Notes: generated by a model not told the origin, from the letters alone. Positions 17,783-26,949 are shown, numbered from the stretch's first letter. The stretch: DNA of 39,303 nucleotides from Prevotella pallens ATCC 700821 (GCF_000220255.1 NZ_GL982513.1:394172-433474); one strand, 5' to 3'. Program-made: numbers and translations.

Positions 17783-19060
17783 ATGAAAAAACATTTACTC
17801 ATTTGTATAATCGGGCTATGTATGCTCGCAATACCAACATTTGCGGAGGGTAATGAAATATTAACTCCGACGAGTTGTACTATTGAAAATAAGCGAGTAT
17901 ATGAACCGCTTAATGTAACTAACATCTATTTTGCAGGTAAAATTACAGTTGCTGAAGATGCAAAAGCCCTGATAACTTGCGATGGTAAGACGGTAGCAAC
18001 CGGTACAATTAAATCTGATACCTATCAAGAACAGGGTATTGCGGTTATTTCTTTCGATAAACTTATTCTTCCCAAAGGTCGCTCTTATCAGTTGGAAGTT
18101 CCATCAGGTACAATTAGTCTTAAAAGTAATCCTACGATGAAAGCTGAAAATCTTAAATTTAGCTTTACAGTCCCTTCAAAGATTCAAGGAAAATATTGTT
18201 CTGTTAAAGATGGTTCTACGGTAACATCAGAAAGACTTATATGTTTCTATTTTGAAACAGAAACAGAACCTATTGGAGAACCAGAAATGACATTGTATAG
18301 AGAGGGGCTCCCGGTGAGAACATTTAAAGCAAATGTAGGTTGGGATTGGAACTTAGGTCAAGCCTATGCTGACTTTGGAGAAAAGATGAACTTTGAGAAA
18401 GGAGTGCACTATTCGCTTGTATTGCCCGAAGGAAGTCTGAGACCAAGATTCCGCACCGACATAACGAATGAAGAAGCAAAAGTAGATTTTGTAGGCGGAT
18501 ATACTGAACCTATGGAGACAATAAACTATGTAGGGTGCAACATTCTTGATAATAAAGATGGTGTGCTTAACGAAGTTCGTTTTTTCTATAATCAGCCAAT
18601 AATGCTTTCGCCGAATGCCAAGATACAACTATTTGGCAATAACAACAAACTGATTAAAGAAGCTACGCCTGTATTGACTAAAGAGAAAGAACAATGGGTT
18701 GTTTCTTGTAATTTCGGTGGAGTAGAAGTGCCACACGAGGGCTGTTATATAGTAATTCCGGCAGGAAGTATTATTTCAGCAAATGGCAATGTTGTAGTTA
18801 ATTCTAAAAATGTCTTGAGCATAACTAATCCGACAGGAATAGGCAAGGTATCGAACAATGATGTAGGTATTTGTGTATCTGGAAGACAGGTTATTATAGA
18901 CAATGCTCCTTTAGGTGAGACTCTGTCTGTATATTCGGTTAATGGGACAAAAATAGCAAACAGCCTTGTATCTTCTTCGCATATTGTTTTAGAATTGCCA
19001 TCAGAAGGTATATATATTGTTTCTATAAATGGCCATGTTAATAAGATAGTGGTGCGATAG
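17783..19060 (+). CDS. Secreted protein with sorting-like C-terminal domain
   Basis: 425 aa with a clean signal peptide (MKKHLLICIIGLCMLAIPTFA-EG, cleavage near residue 22). Residues about 25-350 are beta-rich and appear to hold two or three related Ig-like or Ig-fold units: phrases such as PKGRSYQLEVPSGTISL, EKGVHYSLVLPEGSLRP and HEGCYIVIPAGSIIS recur about 110-150 residues apart, each ending a strand-rich segment. The last 75 residues (GISVSGRQ-like, SVYSVNGTKIANS, PSEGIYIVSINGHVNKIVVR at the end) match a type IX sorting domain. It follows the previous secreted protein by 106 bases and may be co-transcribed. Function unknown; likely surface-exposed or released. Confidence 0.75.
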   Translation: MKKHLLICIIGLCMLAIPTFAEGNEILTPTSCTIENKRVYEPLNVTNIYFAGKITVAEDAKALITCDGKTVATGTIKSDTYQEQGIAVISFDKLILPKGRSYQLEVPSGTISLKSNPTMKAENLKFSFTVPSKIQGKYCSVKDGSTVTSERLICFYFETETEPIGEPEMTLYREGLPVRTFKANVGWDWNLGQAYADFGEKMNFEKGVHYSLVLPEGSLRPRFRTDITNEEAKVDFVGGYTEPMETINYVGCNILDNKDGVLNEVRFFYNQPIMLSPNAKIQLFGNNNKLIKEATPVLTKEKEQWVVSCNFGGVEVPHEGCYIVIPAGSIISANGNVVVNSKNVLSITNPTGIGKVSNNDVGICVSGRQVIIDNAPLGETLSVYSVNGTKIANSLVSSSHIVLELPSEGIYIVSINGHVNKIVVR

Positions 19061-19070
19061 TTTTTTCTTG

Positions 19071-19130
19071 AATCCAAATTGGTTGTTAAGGTAATTGTAT
19101 CTTCTTACAACCGATTTGGATTTAAATTGT
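19071..19130 (+). terminator. Terminator after the secreted-protein pair
   Basis: AATCCAAAT and GGTTGT pair with ACAACC and ATTTGGATT around a loop of about 15 bases, followed by TTTAAATT. Confidence 0.7.
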
Positions 19131-19240
19131 AGAATAGGAGTCGCTTACAATAAGAACATTGCAATATAAGATTCTGGAGAAGCGTGTTTAGGCATGTTCT
19201 CAAAATTCTACGTTGGTCTGTCTTTTAGAACCTACCTTTA

Positions 19241-19936
19241 TTATATTCTTCCTTCTTCGCGGTACGAATAAAAATGTTGTTGGGCAACTATAACGTGGTC
19301 TACAAAATAAATGTGCATCGTATCGGCAGCTTTCTTTAAACAGTTAGTAATATTGTCGTCTTCTCTGCTGGGTCGAGGATTTCCGCTGGGGTGATTATGG
19401 CATAGAGCAATTGCAGTGGCATTTTTCAGTAATGCTTCTTTTAAAATTATGCGCACATCAATAGCAGTTCCTGTAATACCTCCGTGCGAAATACATTTTG
19501 CTTCGATAAGGTCTAACTTTTGGTTCATCAGTAATATCCAGGCTTCCTCTACATCTTTATCTTGTACTTTTGGGTACATATAATTGTATATGGCAGGGGC
19601 AGAATCAAGATTTGGGCGTTTTGCAATGTCAGATGCCTGTCGTCTTTTTCCTAATTCGCATGCGGCAAGTATGGTTACAGCTTTTGCTTCGCCTATACCA
19701 TTGTAAGTTGTAAGGTCGGTAATAGATAATTTTCCAAGTGTATTCAGATTATTCTTACAGTCTGCCAGCACACGCTTCATAAGTTCGACGGCACTTTCAC
19801 GTGTAGAACCGGAACCAATAAGGATTGCTAAAAGTTCTGCATTAGAAAGTTTATCGGCTCCAATATTTATAAGTTTCTCGCGTGGACGGTCTTCTACTGC
19901 CCATTTATTGATGGTTAGTTTTGTTTTTTCCACCAT
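19241..19936 (-). CDS. radC: RadC family JAB/MPN-domain protein
   Basis: 231 aa. The N-terminal helix-hairpin-helix region carries PREKLINIGADKLSNAELLAILIGSG (in two parts, about residues 18-43) and TYNGIGEAKA. The C-terminal JAMM metalloprotease-like domain has the conserved SHGGITGT loop and the metal motif HNHPSGNPRPSRED (about residues 179-192). Length is standard. The name comes from a DNA-repair link later withdrawn; the true role is uncertain. It lies 6 bases after the glycosyltransferase gene and should be co-transcribed with it. Confidence 0.92.
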   Translation of the reverse strand: MVEKTKLTINKWAVEDRPREKLINIGADKLSNAELLAILIGSGSTRESAVELMKRVLADCKNNLNTLGKLSITDLTTYNGIGEAKAVTILAACELGKRRQASDIAKRPNLDSAPAIYNYMYPKVQDKDVEEAWILLMNQKLDLIEAKCISHGGITGTAIDVRIILKEALLKNATAIALCHNHPSGNPRPSREDDNITNCLKKAADTMHIYFVDHVIVAQQHFYSYREEGRI

Positions 19937-19942
19937 AAACCA

Positions 19943-20995
19943 TTATTTATAGAAATTCTTTTCGAAAGCTGCAAATTCGTCTTTGCCTTTTATGCAGCGT
20001 TTCCACCATGCTTCAATAAATCCGAAACCATAGCCCATAAGTTGCACGAAAGCTGCGCGAATACTAAGAAAGCCAATTTTTATGCTTTTGTTCTGAACAG
20101 TACTATCTATCAAGATTAAGAGCGAATAGAGTAGGATAGGGGCAATAGCACATATACAAAAAGATAAACCCACAGTTTTTGAAGAATAAGAAACCGATGG
20201 CACGAGCGAAACGAAAAGACCGATAATAAAAAGTAGGCTAAGGAATATAACACCCACGGTGAATATCATTGGTAGCAGATGAACTAGTTTCAGCGATTCT
20301 GGATATTTCTTATAAAGGTTTATGCGTGCAATCCCCGAATTGTACACTTGTCTATAAAATTTTCTGAAATCGGTACGGCGTTTGTGCCAAACCCATGCAT
20401 CTGGAAAGAGGCGACAACGTTTATTAGCTTTAAAAATACGGATAGAAAAGTCTATATCTTCTCCGAAACGCATTTTAGAAAAACCTCCAAGTTCCATATA
20501 AACATTGCGACGAATGCCCATATTGAAAGAACGAGGATAGAACTTGTCTAGCTTTTTTTTGCCACCACGAATGCCACCCGTAGTAAAAAACGATGTCATA
20601 GAGTATGAAATAGCTTTCTGAGTATCAGAAAATGATTCGTGGGCAGCGTCAGGACCACCGAAAGCATCGGCAGGTTCACGTTTAAGTTCTTCTTCAATAG
20701 CACTTAAATATCCCTCGGGTAATACAACGTCAGAATCTAATATTAGTAAGTATTCGCCTTTTGCACGTTCAGCACCATAATTTCGGCTTTGTCCTGGACC
20801 AGAATTAGGTTTCATAAAATAATGCAAATCAAGTTGATTTGAGTATTTTCTGCAAACCTCTTCGCATGTTTTTTGTGAACCATCTTCTACAATTATAACT
20901 TCAAAATCAGTGAAAGTCTGACCTAACAAACTAGATAGAAGTTCGTTTACTTCGTCTGGACGATTAAAAACGGGAACAATAATGCTGTATTTCAT
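19943..20995 (-). CDS. Glycosyltransferase family 2
   Basis: 350 aa. The GT-A fold begins at residue 3 with SIIVPVFNRPDEV, followed by VIIVEDGS and a DXD-type ILDSDVVLP (about residues 90-98) for nucleotide-sugar and metal. The acceptor-side motif FGEDIDFSIRI (about 177-187) is conserved in processive and non-processive family 2 enzymes. Two hydrophobic segments in the last third (PMIFTVGVIFLSLLFIIGLF and a following one) anchor it in the inner membrane. Substrate and product cannot be told. No polysaccharide cluster surrounds it; partner genes are radC and, across a terminator, efp. Confidence 0.87.
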   Translation of the reverse strand: MKYSIIVPVFNRPDEVNELLSSLLGQTFTDFEVIIVEDGSQKTCEEVCRKYSNQLDLHYFMKPNSGPGQSRNYGAERAKGEYLLILDSDVVLPEGYLSAIEEELKREPADAFGGPDAAHESFSDTQKAISYSMTSFFTTGGIRGGKKKLDKFYPRSFNMGIRRNVYMELGGFSKMRFGEDIDFSIRIFKANKRCRLFPDAWVWHKRRTDFRKFYRQVYNSGIARINLYKKYPESLKLVHLLPMIFTVGVIFLSLLFIIGLFVSLVPSVSYSSKTVGLSFCICAIAPILLYSLLILIDSTVQNKSIKIGFLSIRAAFVQLMGYGFGFIEAWWKRCIKGKDEFAAFEKNFYK

Positions 20996-21040
20996 AATAC
21001 TTAGGTTAGGTTGGTGCGCATTATGCGGTATTATAAAAAA

Positions 21041-21084
21041 GAAAAAAGGACAGAAAGTTGGGTTGTTTTCTCAACTTTTTGTCC
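21041..21084 (-). terminator. Terminator of efp
   Basis: GGACA-AAAGTTG pairs with CAACTTT-TGTCC; the minus-strand continuation is a run of six T. Confidence 0.85.
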
Positions 21085-21094
21085 TTTTGTTGTA

Positions 21095-21661
21095 TTATGC
21101 GTTTATACGACCTAAGTAACTTCCGTCGCGTGTATCAATCTGAATAGTTTCGCCTTCGTTAATAAAGAGTGGAACTCTAACTACAGCACCAGTCTCTAAT
21201 GTGGCAGGTTTTGTAGCGTTTGTAGCTGTATTTCCTTTTACTCCAGGTTCGCTATGTGTAATTTTCAATACAGTTTTAACAGGCATCTCGGCAGAAAGGA
21301 TAGTTCCATCAGAAGTATCTGTAACAACTTCTACTATGTCGCCTTCTTTCATATAGTCAGCTCCTGTAATTTGGTGGAGAGGAATAGGAATCTGTTCAAA
21401 AGTTTCCTGATTCATAAAGATATATCCAGTAGGGTCTTGATAAAGATACTGGTACGGACGACGTTCAACGCGAACATCTTCAAGTTTAAAGCCTACTTGG
21501 AATGTACGCTCTAATACACGACCATCAGCAACATTCTTCAGTTTAGTAATCATAACCGTATTACCCTTACCCGGCTTCCTATGTTGAAAGTCAATACAAG
21601 TCCAAATCTTTCCATCAAGACGGATACATGTCCCGATTTTGATTTCTTGTGAATTAATCAT
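21095..21661 (-). CDS. efp: Elongation factor P
   Basis: EF-P binds between the P and E sites of the ribosome and relieves stalling at proline runs. At 188 aa it has the three beta-barrel domains of the family: the KOW-like N-domain with the loop HRKPGKGNTV (about residues 27-36, where the post-translationally modified residue sits in the PGKG turn), the OB-domain with FMNQETFEQIP, and the C-terminal OB-domain ending INEGETIQIDTRDGSYLGR, the EF-P signature. It has its own promoter and terminator and is divergent from rpmH. Confidence 0.96.
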   Translation of the reverse strand: MINSQEIKIGTCIRLDGKIWTCIDFQHRKPGKGNTVMITKLKNVADGRVLERTFQVGFKLEDVRVERRPYQYLYQDPTGYIFMNQETFEQIPIPLHQITGADYMKEGDIVEVVTDTSDGTILSAEMPVKTVLKITHSEPGVKGNTATNATKPATLETGAVVRVPLFINEGETIQIDTRDGSYLGRINA

Positions 21662-21716
21662 AATCTATTATTTATATTTATTATTTATTTGTTACGGGAT
21701 AATTTGCTTTGCGCTG

Positions 21717-21724
21717 CAAAGTTA
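21717..21724 (-). promoter_or_regulatory. -7 box TAACTTTG for efp
   Basis: Minus-strand consensus box about 55 bases before the efp ATG. Confidence 0.65.
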
Positions 21725-21798
21725 AGCAAAATATGGAAAAAAACATAAATTATTCAGCTAAAAAACAGCCTTTTCTTGGTTAATTGAAAAAGAATAAG

Positions 21799-21806
21799 TA
21801 ATTTTG
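21799..21806 (+). promoter_or_regulatory. -7 box TAATTTTG for rpmH
   Basis: Consensus box with about 65 bases of leader before ATG 21879. Confidence 0.6.
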
Positions 21807-21878
21807 CAACCCATAACGTGAGATTGTGTCTCAACGTAGAGTTTATTTTGCATAATAACATAAAAAGAATATATAACA

Positions 21879-22034
21879 ATGAAAAGAACATTTCAGCCTC
21901 ACAACCGTCGTCGTGTAAATAAACACGGTTTTCGTGAAAGAATGGCAACAAAAGATGGTCGCCGTGTTTTGGCAGCTCGTCGTGCAAAAGGTCGTAAGAA
22001 ACTTACTGTGTCTGACGAACATCACGGAAAGTAA
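21879..22034 (+). CDS. rpmH: 50S ribosomal protein L34
   Basis: A 51-aa, very basic protein starting [20 protein letters not shown], the nearly invariant L34 N-terminus, with [20 protein letters not shown] in the middle. Slightly longer than the 46-aa E. coli form because of a short C-terminal extension (TVSDEHHGK). L34 is a structural protein of the large ribosomal subunit. In many bacteria rpmH lies with rnpA near dnaA; here it stands with efp on one side and a PASTA gene on the other, and no rnpA or dnaA is present. Confidence 0.97.
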   Translation: MKRTFQPHNRRRVNKHGFRERMATKDGRRVLAARRAKGRKKLTVSDEHHGK

Positions 22035-22111
22035 TCTAAAGGCTTATAGAAAATTGACTTAGAAACGGAAAGAAGGAGAGACTATTCTTTGCTTCTTTCC
22101 GTTTTTTTATT

Positions 22112-22119
22112 TAACTTTG
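22112..22119 (+). promoter_or_regulatory. -7 box TAACTTTG for the PASTA-rluD-ddl unit
   Basis: Lies 29 bases before ATG 22149 and inside the longer open frame from 22089, so it argues for the later start. Confidence 0.65.
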
Positions 22120-22148
22120 CCCATAATAAGATATATAGTATAATAAAA

Positions 22149-22925
22149 ATGACGTCAAAGGGATTCGTCCACAGCTTTTTTAGTACCTATATTTGGGGAA
22201 ATGTCCTCGCAATAGTAATTCTCGTAACAATACTTTTTATAGGTGTGCGATATGGAATTGACTATTATACCCACATGGGCGAGTCTATCGTTGTGCCAAA
22301 TGTACTTCATAAACAATACGACGATGCGCTCGATATTATGGATAAAGTAGGATTGACAATTGAAGTCTCTGATACAGGATACGTAAAAAACTTACCACCC
22401 GATTGTATCTTAGAACAGACACCTGCTGGCGGGAAACGTGTAAAATCTACACGCGTTATATATGTAACTATTAATGCTGCCAGTGCGCCAACATTACCTT
22501 TACCAGATTTGGCAGATAATAGTTCTCTTAGAGAAGCGCAAGCAGAATTACTTTCAATGGGTTTTAAAGTGGGCGATCCTGAATATGTTCCTGGAGAAAA
22601 AGACTGGGTTTATGGCGTTTTGGTAAATGGAAAGCCTGCACAGGCAGGAGATCGGATTCCTAACGATGCCGTAATAGTATTACAAGTGGGCGATGGAACA
22701 CGTAATGCAAACGATACTATAAATCAGTCGGGAAGTAGATATGAAGATGTAGAGGTTGAAGAGCCTAAATACGAAGAGTATTATGATTGGGTGGAAGTTC
22801 CTGTAGATGAAAATGGAAACGAAATAAAAGAAGAAAGTAAATCTACTCCACGTACGGTTCCTTCTGTTCCACCAAAATCGCCAGCTTTACCGCCTGACCA
22901 GAATGCACCAAAGCCAACTGAATAA
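22149..22925 (+). CDS. PASTA-domain membrane protein
   Basis: 258 aa from ATG 22149. One transmembrane helix at about residues 16-36 (WGNVLAIVILVTILFIGVRY) leaves a short cytoplasmic N-terminus and a periplasmic body. Two PASTA units follow: VPNVLHKQYDDALDIMDKVGL to VYVTINA-like end (about 47-110), and LPLPDLADNSSLREAQAELLSMGF to VIVLQVG (about 115-190). The tail is acidic then proline-rich. PASTA domains bind peptidoglycan or beta-lactams in kinases and PBPs, but there is no kinase or transpeptidase domain here. The gene is followed 10 bases later by rluD and then ddl; a cell-wall role is plausible but not shown. Confidence 0.87.
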   Translation: MTSKGFVHSFFSTYIWGNVLAIVILVTILFIGVRYGIDYYTHMGESIVVPNVLHKQYDDALDIMDKVGLTIEVSDTGYVKNLPPDCILEQTPAGGKRVKSTRVIYVTINAASAPTLPLPDLADNSSLREAQAELLSMGFKVGDPEYVPGEKDWVYGVLVNGKPAQAGDRIPNDAVIVLQVGDGTRNANDTINQSGSRYEDVEVEEPKYEEYYDWVEVPVDENGNEIKEESKSTPRTVPSVPPKSPALPPDQNAPKPTE

Positions 22926-22935
22926 AGAGTAAGGT

Positions 22936-24024
22936 ATGATAGACAACGAAGAATACTTTAATGAAGATTTAGTTGACAATCTTTTAGACGAAGATGAGAT
23001 AACAACTGATACGGGTGAACTTTACGAACACTTTAGAATGGTGGTAGATAGTGGGCAAGGTTCTGTACGGATAGATAAGTTTTTATTCGAACGAATGCCT
23101 AATTCTAGCCGTAATCGTATTCAGAAAGCTGCTGAAGCTGGTAGCATTTATGTTAATGGAACGCCAGTAAAAAGTAGTTATAAGGTTCGACCTAACGATG
23201 TTATCACTCTAATGTTAGGCTGCCCGAAACACGATAATACAATTGTTGCCGAAGATATACCACTTAATGTTGTTTACGAAGACAACGAAATTATGGTAAT
23301 AAATAAACCTGCGGGACTTGTTGTGCACCCTGGAGCTGGAAATTTTCACGGAACACTTATCAATGCTATAGCTTGGCATTTGCGCGATTTAAAGAGTTTC
23401 GACCCAAACGATCCTGCTGTTGGCTTGGTTCATCGTATTGATAAAGATACAAGTGGACTTCTTTTAATAGCTAAAACTCCTGATGCAAAAACAAATCTAG
23501 GTAAACAGTTCTTTAATAAAACAACACATCGTAGCTATGTTGCATTAGTCTGGGGAAACTTTACAGAGAACGGAGGACGAGTAGAAGGAAATATTGGACG
23601 CGATCCAAAGGACAGACTACGTATGAAGGTGTTTTCTCCTAATTCGGGTATAGGGAAACCTGCTGTTACGCACTATAAAGTTTTGGAACGATTTGGCTAT
23701 ACTACTCTAATAGAATGTGTATTAGAAACAGGTCGAACACACCAAATTAGGGCACACATGAAACATATTGGACACCCACTTTTTGGAGATGAACGCTATG
23801 GCGGCACAGAAATATTGCGAGGACAGCGTTCTAGTACATATAAAGCCTATATACAAAATTGTTTTAAGTTGTGTAACCGACAAGCCTTGCACGCAAAAAC
23901 ACTTGGCTTTGTTCACCCAAATACTGGAGAGCAAATGGACTTTACAAGCGAACTTCCCAATGATTTAGCAAACGTAATAGAGAAGTGGCGAAATTATATA
24001 AATGGTAAACAAGAACTATCGTGA
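22936..24024 (+). CDS. rluD: RluA-family 23S rRNA pseudouridine synthase
   Basis: 362 aa. An S4 RNA-binding domain covers about residues 35-95 (RIDKFLFERMPNSSRNRIQKA). The catalytic domain starts near 110 with VYEDNEIMVINKPAGLVVHPGAGN and contains the active-site motif VHRIDKDTSGLLLIAKT (about 174-190, catalytic Asp in RIDKDT). TGRTHQIRAHMKHIGHPLFGD is near residue 263. The order and spacing match RluD, which modifies helix 69 of 23S rRNA; RluC-type cannot be fully excluded. The first 30 residues are acidic and outside the usual S4 start. It is 32 bases before ddl. Confidence 0.92.
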   Translation: MIDNEEYFNEDLVDNLLDEDEITTDTGELYEHFRMVVDSGQGSVRIDKFLFERMPNSSRNRIQKAAEAGSIYVNGTPVKSSYKVRPNDVITLMLGCPKHDNTIVAEDIPLNVVYEDNEIMVINKPAGLVVHPGAGNFHGTLINAIAWHLRDLKSFDPNDPAVGLVHRIDKDTSGLLLIAKTPDAKTNLGKQFFNKTTHRSYVALVWGNFTENGGRVEGNIGRDPKDRLRMKVFSPNSGIGKPAVTHYKVLERFGYTTLIECVLETGRTHQIRAHMKHIGHPLFGDERYGGTEILRGQRSSTYKAYIQNCFKLCNRQALHAKTLGFVHPNTGEQMDFTSELPNDLANVIEKWRNYINGKQELS

Positions 24025-24065
24025 GTTTCTTGCATAATTAAAAATAAGTAATAAGAATGAAAGAT

Positions 24066-25052
24066 ATGAAACGTACAATAGCCATCGTTTGTGGTGGCGA
24101 TTCTTCAGAACACGATGTTTCGCTCCGTTCTGCACAAGGATTGTATTCCTTCTTCGATAAGGAACGTTACAATATTTATATAGTCGATGTAAAAGGAACA
24201 GATTGGCATGTAAACCTCGATAATGGGCACACTGCACCTATTAATAAAAACGATTTTTCGTTTAATAATAATGGTCAGACCATCTTTTTCGACTATGCAT
24301 ATATTACTATACATGGACGTCCAGGCGAAAATGGTATTATGCAAGGCTATTTTGAGCTGGTAAACATTCCTTATTCTACATGCGATGTATTGGCATCGGC
24401 ACTCACATTCGATAAGTTTGTGCTGAATCGTTATTTGAAATCATATAGCATTCATGTTTCTGAAAGTATTTTGCTTCGTATTGGCGATGCATACAACGAA
24501 AAAGAAATAGCAGAGAAAATAGGTATGCCATGTTTTGTAAAACCAGCAACCGATGGTAGTAGCTTTGGTGTTTCAAAAGTAAAGAATGCCGATCAATTAG
24601 CTCCTGCACTTCGTAAGGCTTTTATGGAAAGTTCAGAAGTTATGGTAGAAAGTTTCCTTGATGGTGTTGAAATAACACAAGGAATATATAAAACGAAAGA
24701 AAAGTCGGTTCCATTCCCCATCACAGAAGTGGTTACAAGCAACGAGTTTTTCGATTATAATGCTAAATACAATGGCGAGGTAGACGAAATTACTCCTGCT
24801 CGTATTAGCAAAGAATTGGCTGAAAAGGTAACAGAGGTTACTTCTCACATCTACGATATTCTGCACGCAAATGGTATTATTCGTATCGATTATATTATCA
24901 CAAAAGATAACAATGGAAACGATGTTATCAATATGCTCGAAGTAAATACTACTCCAGGAATGACCGTTACAAGTTTTGTTCCACAACAAGTGAAAGCTGC
25001 CGGACTTGACATAAAAGATGTACTAAGCGATATAGTAGAAAACCAATTCTAA
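24066..25052 (+). CDS. ddl: D-alanine--D-alanine ligase
   Basis: Ddl makes D-Ala-D-Ala with ATP in the cytoplasm, the dipeptide MurF adds to the precursor (murF is at 8.2-9.5 kb). The protein is 328 aa from ATG 24066, whose product begins MKRTIAIVCGGDSSEHDVSL, the family N-terminus; an in-frame ATG three codons earlier (24057) is possible. The ATP-grasp domain shows KPATDGSSFGVSKV (about 158-171), ESFLDGVEITQGIY and the Mg-binding IRIDYI...MLEVNTTPGMT. It is preceded by PASTA and rluD genes and followed by a terminator. Confidence 0.95.
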   Translation: MKRTIAIVCGGDSSEHDVSLRSAQGLYSFFDKERYNIYIVDVKGTDWHVNLDNGHTAPINKNDFSFNNNGQTIFFDYAYITIHGRPGENGIMQGYFELVNIPYSTCDVLASALTFDKFVLNRYLKSYSIHVSESILLRIGDAYNEKEIAEKIGMPCFVKPATDGSSFGVSKVKNADQLAPALRKAFMESSEVMVESFLDGVEITQGIYKTKEKSVPFPITEVVTSNEFFDYNAKYNGEVDEITPARISKELAEKVTEVTSHIYDILHANGIIRIDYIITKDNNGNDVINMLEVNTTPGMTVTSFVPQQVKAAGLDIKDVLSDIVENQF

Positions 25053-25068
25053 ATATGTTATATAATAT

Positions 25069-25102
25069 AAGGTGTAGACCAATATGGCTCTGCACCTTTA
25101 TT
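25069..25102 (+). terminator. Terminator after ddl
   Basis: GGTGTAGA (25071-25078) pairs with TCTGCACC (25089-25096) with one mismatch, followed by TTTATTTG. It may be leaky, since no clear promoter was found for the next gene. Confidence 0.65.
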
Positions 25103-25151
25103 TGTTTATAGCAACTGTTTAAAAATAGCTAACACATAAATATAATAGGTT

Positions 25152-26306
25152 ATGAAAACACCTTCTGAATTTGACGATATACGACCATTTGAGTCTGAAG
25201 AACTACCCGAAGTTTACAATCGCTTGCTTGCAAACAAACAATTCCAACAAGTATTAAACTATCTTTATCCTGGTGTGCCTATAGATGCTATTTCGCAGAA
25301 GATGCACCAATGTAAAACCAGCCTTGAATTTCAGAAAGCTTTTGCCTATCATTTTCTGCAAGGACTCATAGATAAGGCTAGTACGGGGTGTGATATGGAC
25401 TCATCGGAGATTGATAACACAAAGCAATATACATTTGTTAGTAATCATCGTGATATTGTACTCGATTCTGCTTTTCTTTCAAAGTTGCTAATAGATAATG
25501 GCTTTGCCACTACTTGCGAAATTGCTATTGGCGATAATCTTTTGTCGTTACCGTGGGTACGCGACTTAGCACGACTTAACAAGAGTTTCATTGTAAAGCG
25601 TGGTCTTACTCCTCGCGAACTTATGCAGGCAAGCATAAAGATGGCACGCTATATGGTGTTTGCTCTAAAAGAGAAACACGAAAATCTATGGATTGCACAG
25701 CGAGAAGGGCGTGCTAAAGATTCTAACGACCTTACACAAAAGTCTGTTCTTAAAATGTTTGCATTGGGAGCCGAAGGTACATTGCTCGAAAGACTTCAGC
25801 AATTCCATATCGTTCCACTTTCTATTTCTTACGAATACGACCCTTGCGACTATCTAAAGGCTGCAGAAATGCAAGCAAAACGCAATAATGCAAATTGGAA
25901 AAAAGCACCTATGGACGATGTTCTCAGTATGCAAACTGGCATAATGGGCTATAAAGGCTCTATTCATTATCACGCTGCTCCTTGTATTGACGCATATTTA
26001 GACTCACTGAAAAATGCAAATATGGCAAACGGTCCTCTGTTAGATGTCATTTGTGAACATATAGATAAAGAAATACACCGCAACTATCGCCTTTATACCA
26101 ACAATTATGTTGCACTGGACGAACTTGAGGGCACCACAACTTACGCTAATAAGTATACCGACGCTGATAAAGCAAAATTCGATGCTTATATAGAACAACA
26201 ACTTGCAAAAATAACACTCCCAGGTAAAGACGAAGTATATTTGCGCCAACGTCTATTGGAAATGTATGCCAACCCTACTCGCAACTATATAAAAGCTAAT
26301 GCGTAA
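25152..26306 (+). CDS. Acyltransferase, PlsC/glycerolipid type
   Basis: 384 aa. The acyltransferase core lies at about residues 88-255: FVSNHRDIVLDSAFL carries the conserved His and Asp (here H-x5-D rather than the usual H-x4-D), followed by FIVKRG and the IAQREGRAKD block that binds the phosphate of the acceptor, then VPLSISYEYDP. The N-terminal 85 residues and the C-terminal 120 residues are helical and not catalytic by eye. Probably a 1-acyl-glycerol-3-phosphate or related acyltransferase, inner-face membrane-associated; substrate uncertain. Its last 8 bases overlap the start of the next gene, so the two are translationally coupled. Confidence 0.82.
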   Translation: MKTPSEFDDIRPFESEELPEVYNRLLANKQFQQVLNYLYPGVPIDAISQKMHQCKTSLEFQKAFAYHFLQGLIDKASTGCDMDSSEIDNTKQYTFVSNHRDIVLDSAFLSKLLIDNGFATTCEIAIGDNLLSLPWVRDLARLNKSFIVKRGLTPRELMQASIKMARYMVFALKEKHENLWIAQREGRAKDSNDLTQKSVLKMFALGAEGTLLERLQQFHIVPLSISYEYDPCDYLKAAEMQAKRNNANWKKAPMDDVLSMQTGIMGYKGSIHYHAAPCIDAYLDSLKNANMANGPLLDVICEHIDKEIHRNYRLYTNNYVALDELEGTTTYANKYTDADKAKFDAYIEQQLAKITLPGKDEVYLRQRLLEMYANPTRNYIKANA

Positions 26307-26949
26307 ATCGTTCTTCTTTTTGTTTCTCATCGTCATTCTGTTGGTAGCTTGTACTAACGATAGTTTTAAAACGGGCGATTCGGAATACTCTTATCTGCAG
26401 TCCGACTTTGTTGAGGCTACTACTAATACCAATGCTGCTTTTGTTTCGGCTGTTACCGACGATGGCGATACTCTTTTGTTGCATTCGGCTTTAAGTGCAA
26501 AATGGGCAACAAAGGCAGATACCACCTATAGGGCACAACTATATTATAATAGAAACAACTTAGAAGTTGTGCCCATAGCTATCTCTAAAGTTTATGTTCT
26601 GCCAGTGTCGCAACAACCGCATACCACAAATACACCCGATCCAATGGGCTTTACCAGTGCTTGGATAGCTAAAACACGAAAGTATATTAATCTTGAATTG
26701 GCTCTAAAGACGGGTAAGGACACAGAAAATAAACAGTCGTTAGGCGTAAGTTTAGAAAATGTAGTATCGTCGGTAAGCGGAACAAACAAATATACACTAC
26801 GTTTGCTACACCAGCAAAACAATGTTCCTCAATATTACACAGTGCGCACTTTTGTTAGCATTCCAACCACCTTTGCACATAAAGGCGACAGTATAGAAGT
26901 GCACATAAATACCTATAAAGGGGAGGTTATAAAAGCCTTTATTTTATAA
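26299..26949 (+). CDS. NigD-like lipoprotein
   Basis: 216 aa with a lipoprotein signal: 15 hydrophobic residues then LLVAC-TN, placing the lipidated Cys at about 18. The rest (SYLQSDFVEATTNTNAAFVSAVTDDGD, ADTTYRAQLYYNRN, ITINTYKGE-like end) fits the NigD family, an N-terminal OB-like and a C-terminal beta-sandwich part; NigD is named from a bacteriocin immunity-linked gene in Prevotella but the function of most members is unknown. It overlaps the acyltransferase gene by 8 bases. No terminator was seen after it. Confidence 0.75.
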   Translation: MRKSFFFLFLIVILLVACTNDSFKTGDSEYSYLQSDFVEATTNTNAAFVSAVTDDGDTLLLHSALSAKWATKADTTYRAQLYYNRNNLEVVPIAISKVYVLPVSQQPHTTNTPDPMGFTSAWIAKTRKYINLELALKTGKDTENKQSLGVSLENVVSSVSGTNKYTLRLLHQQNNVPQYYTVRTFVSIPTTFAHKGDSIEVHINTYKGEVIKAFIL

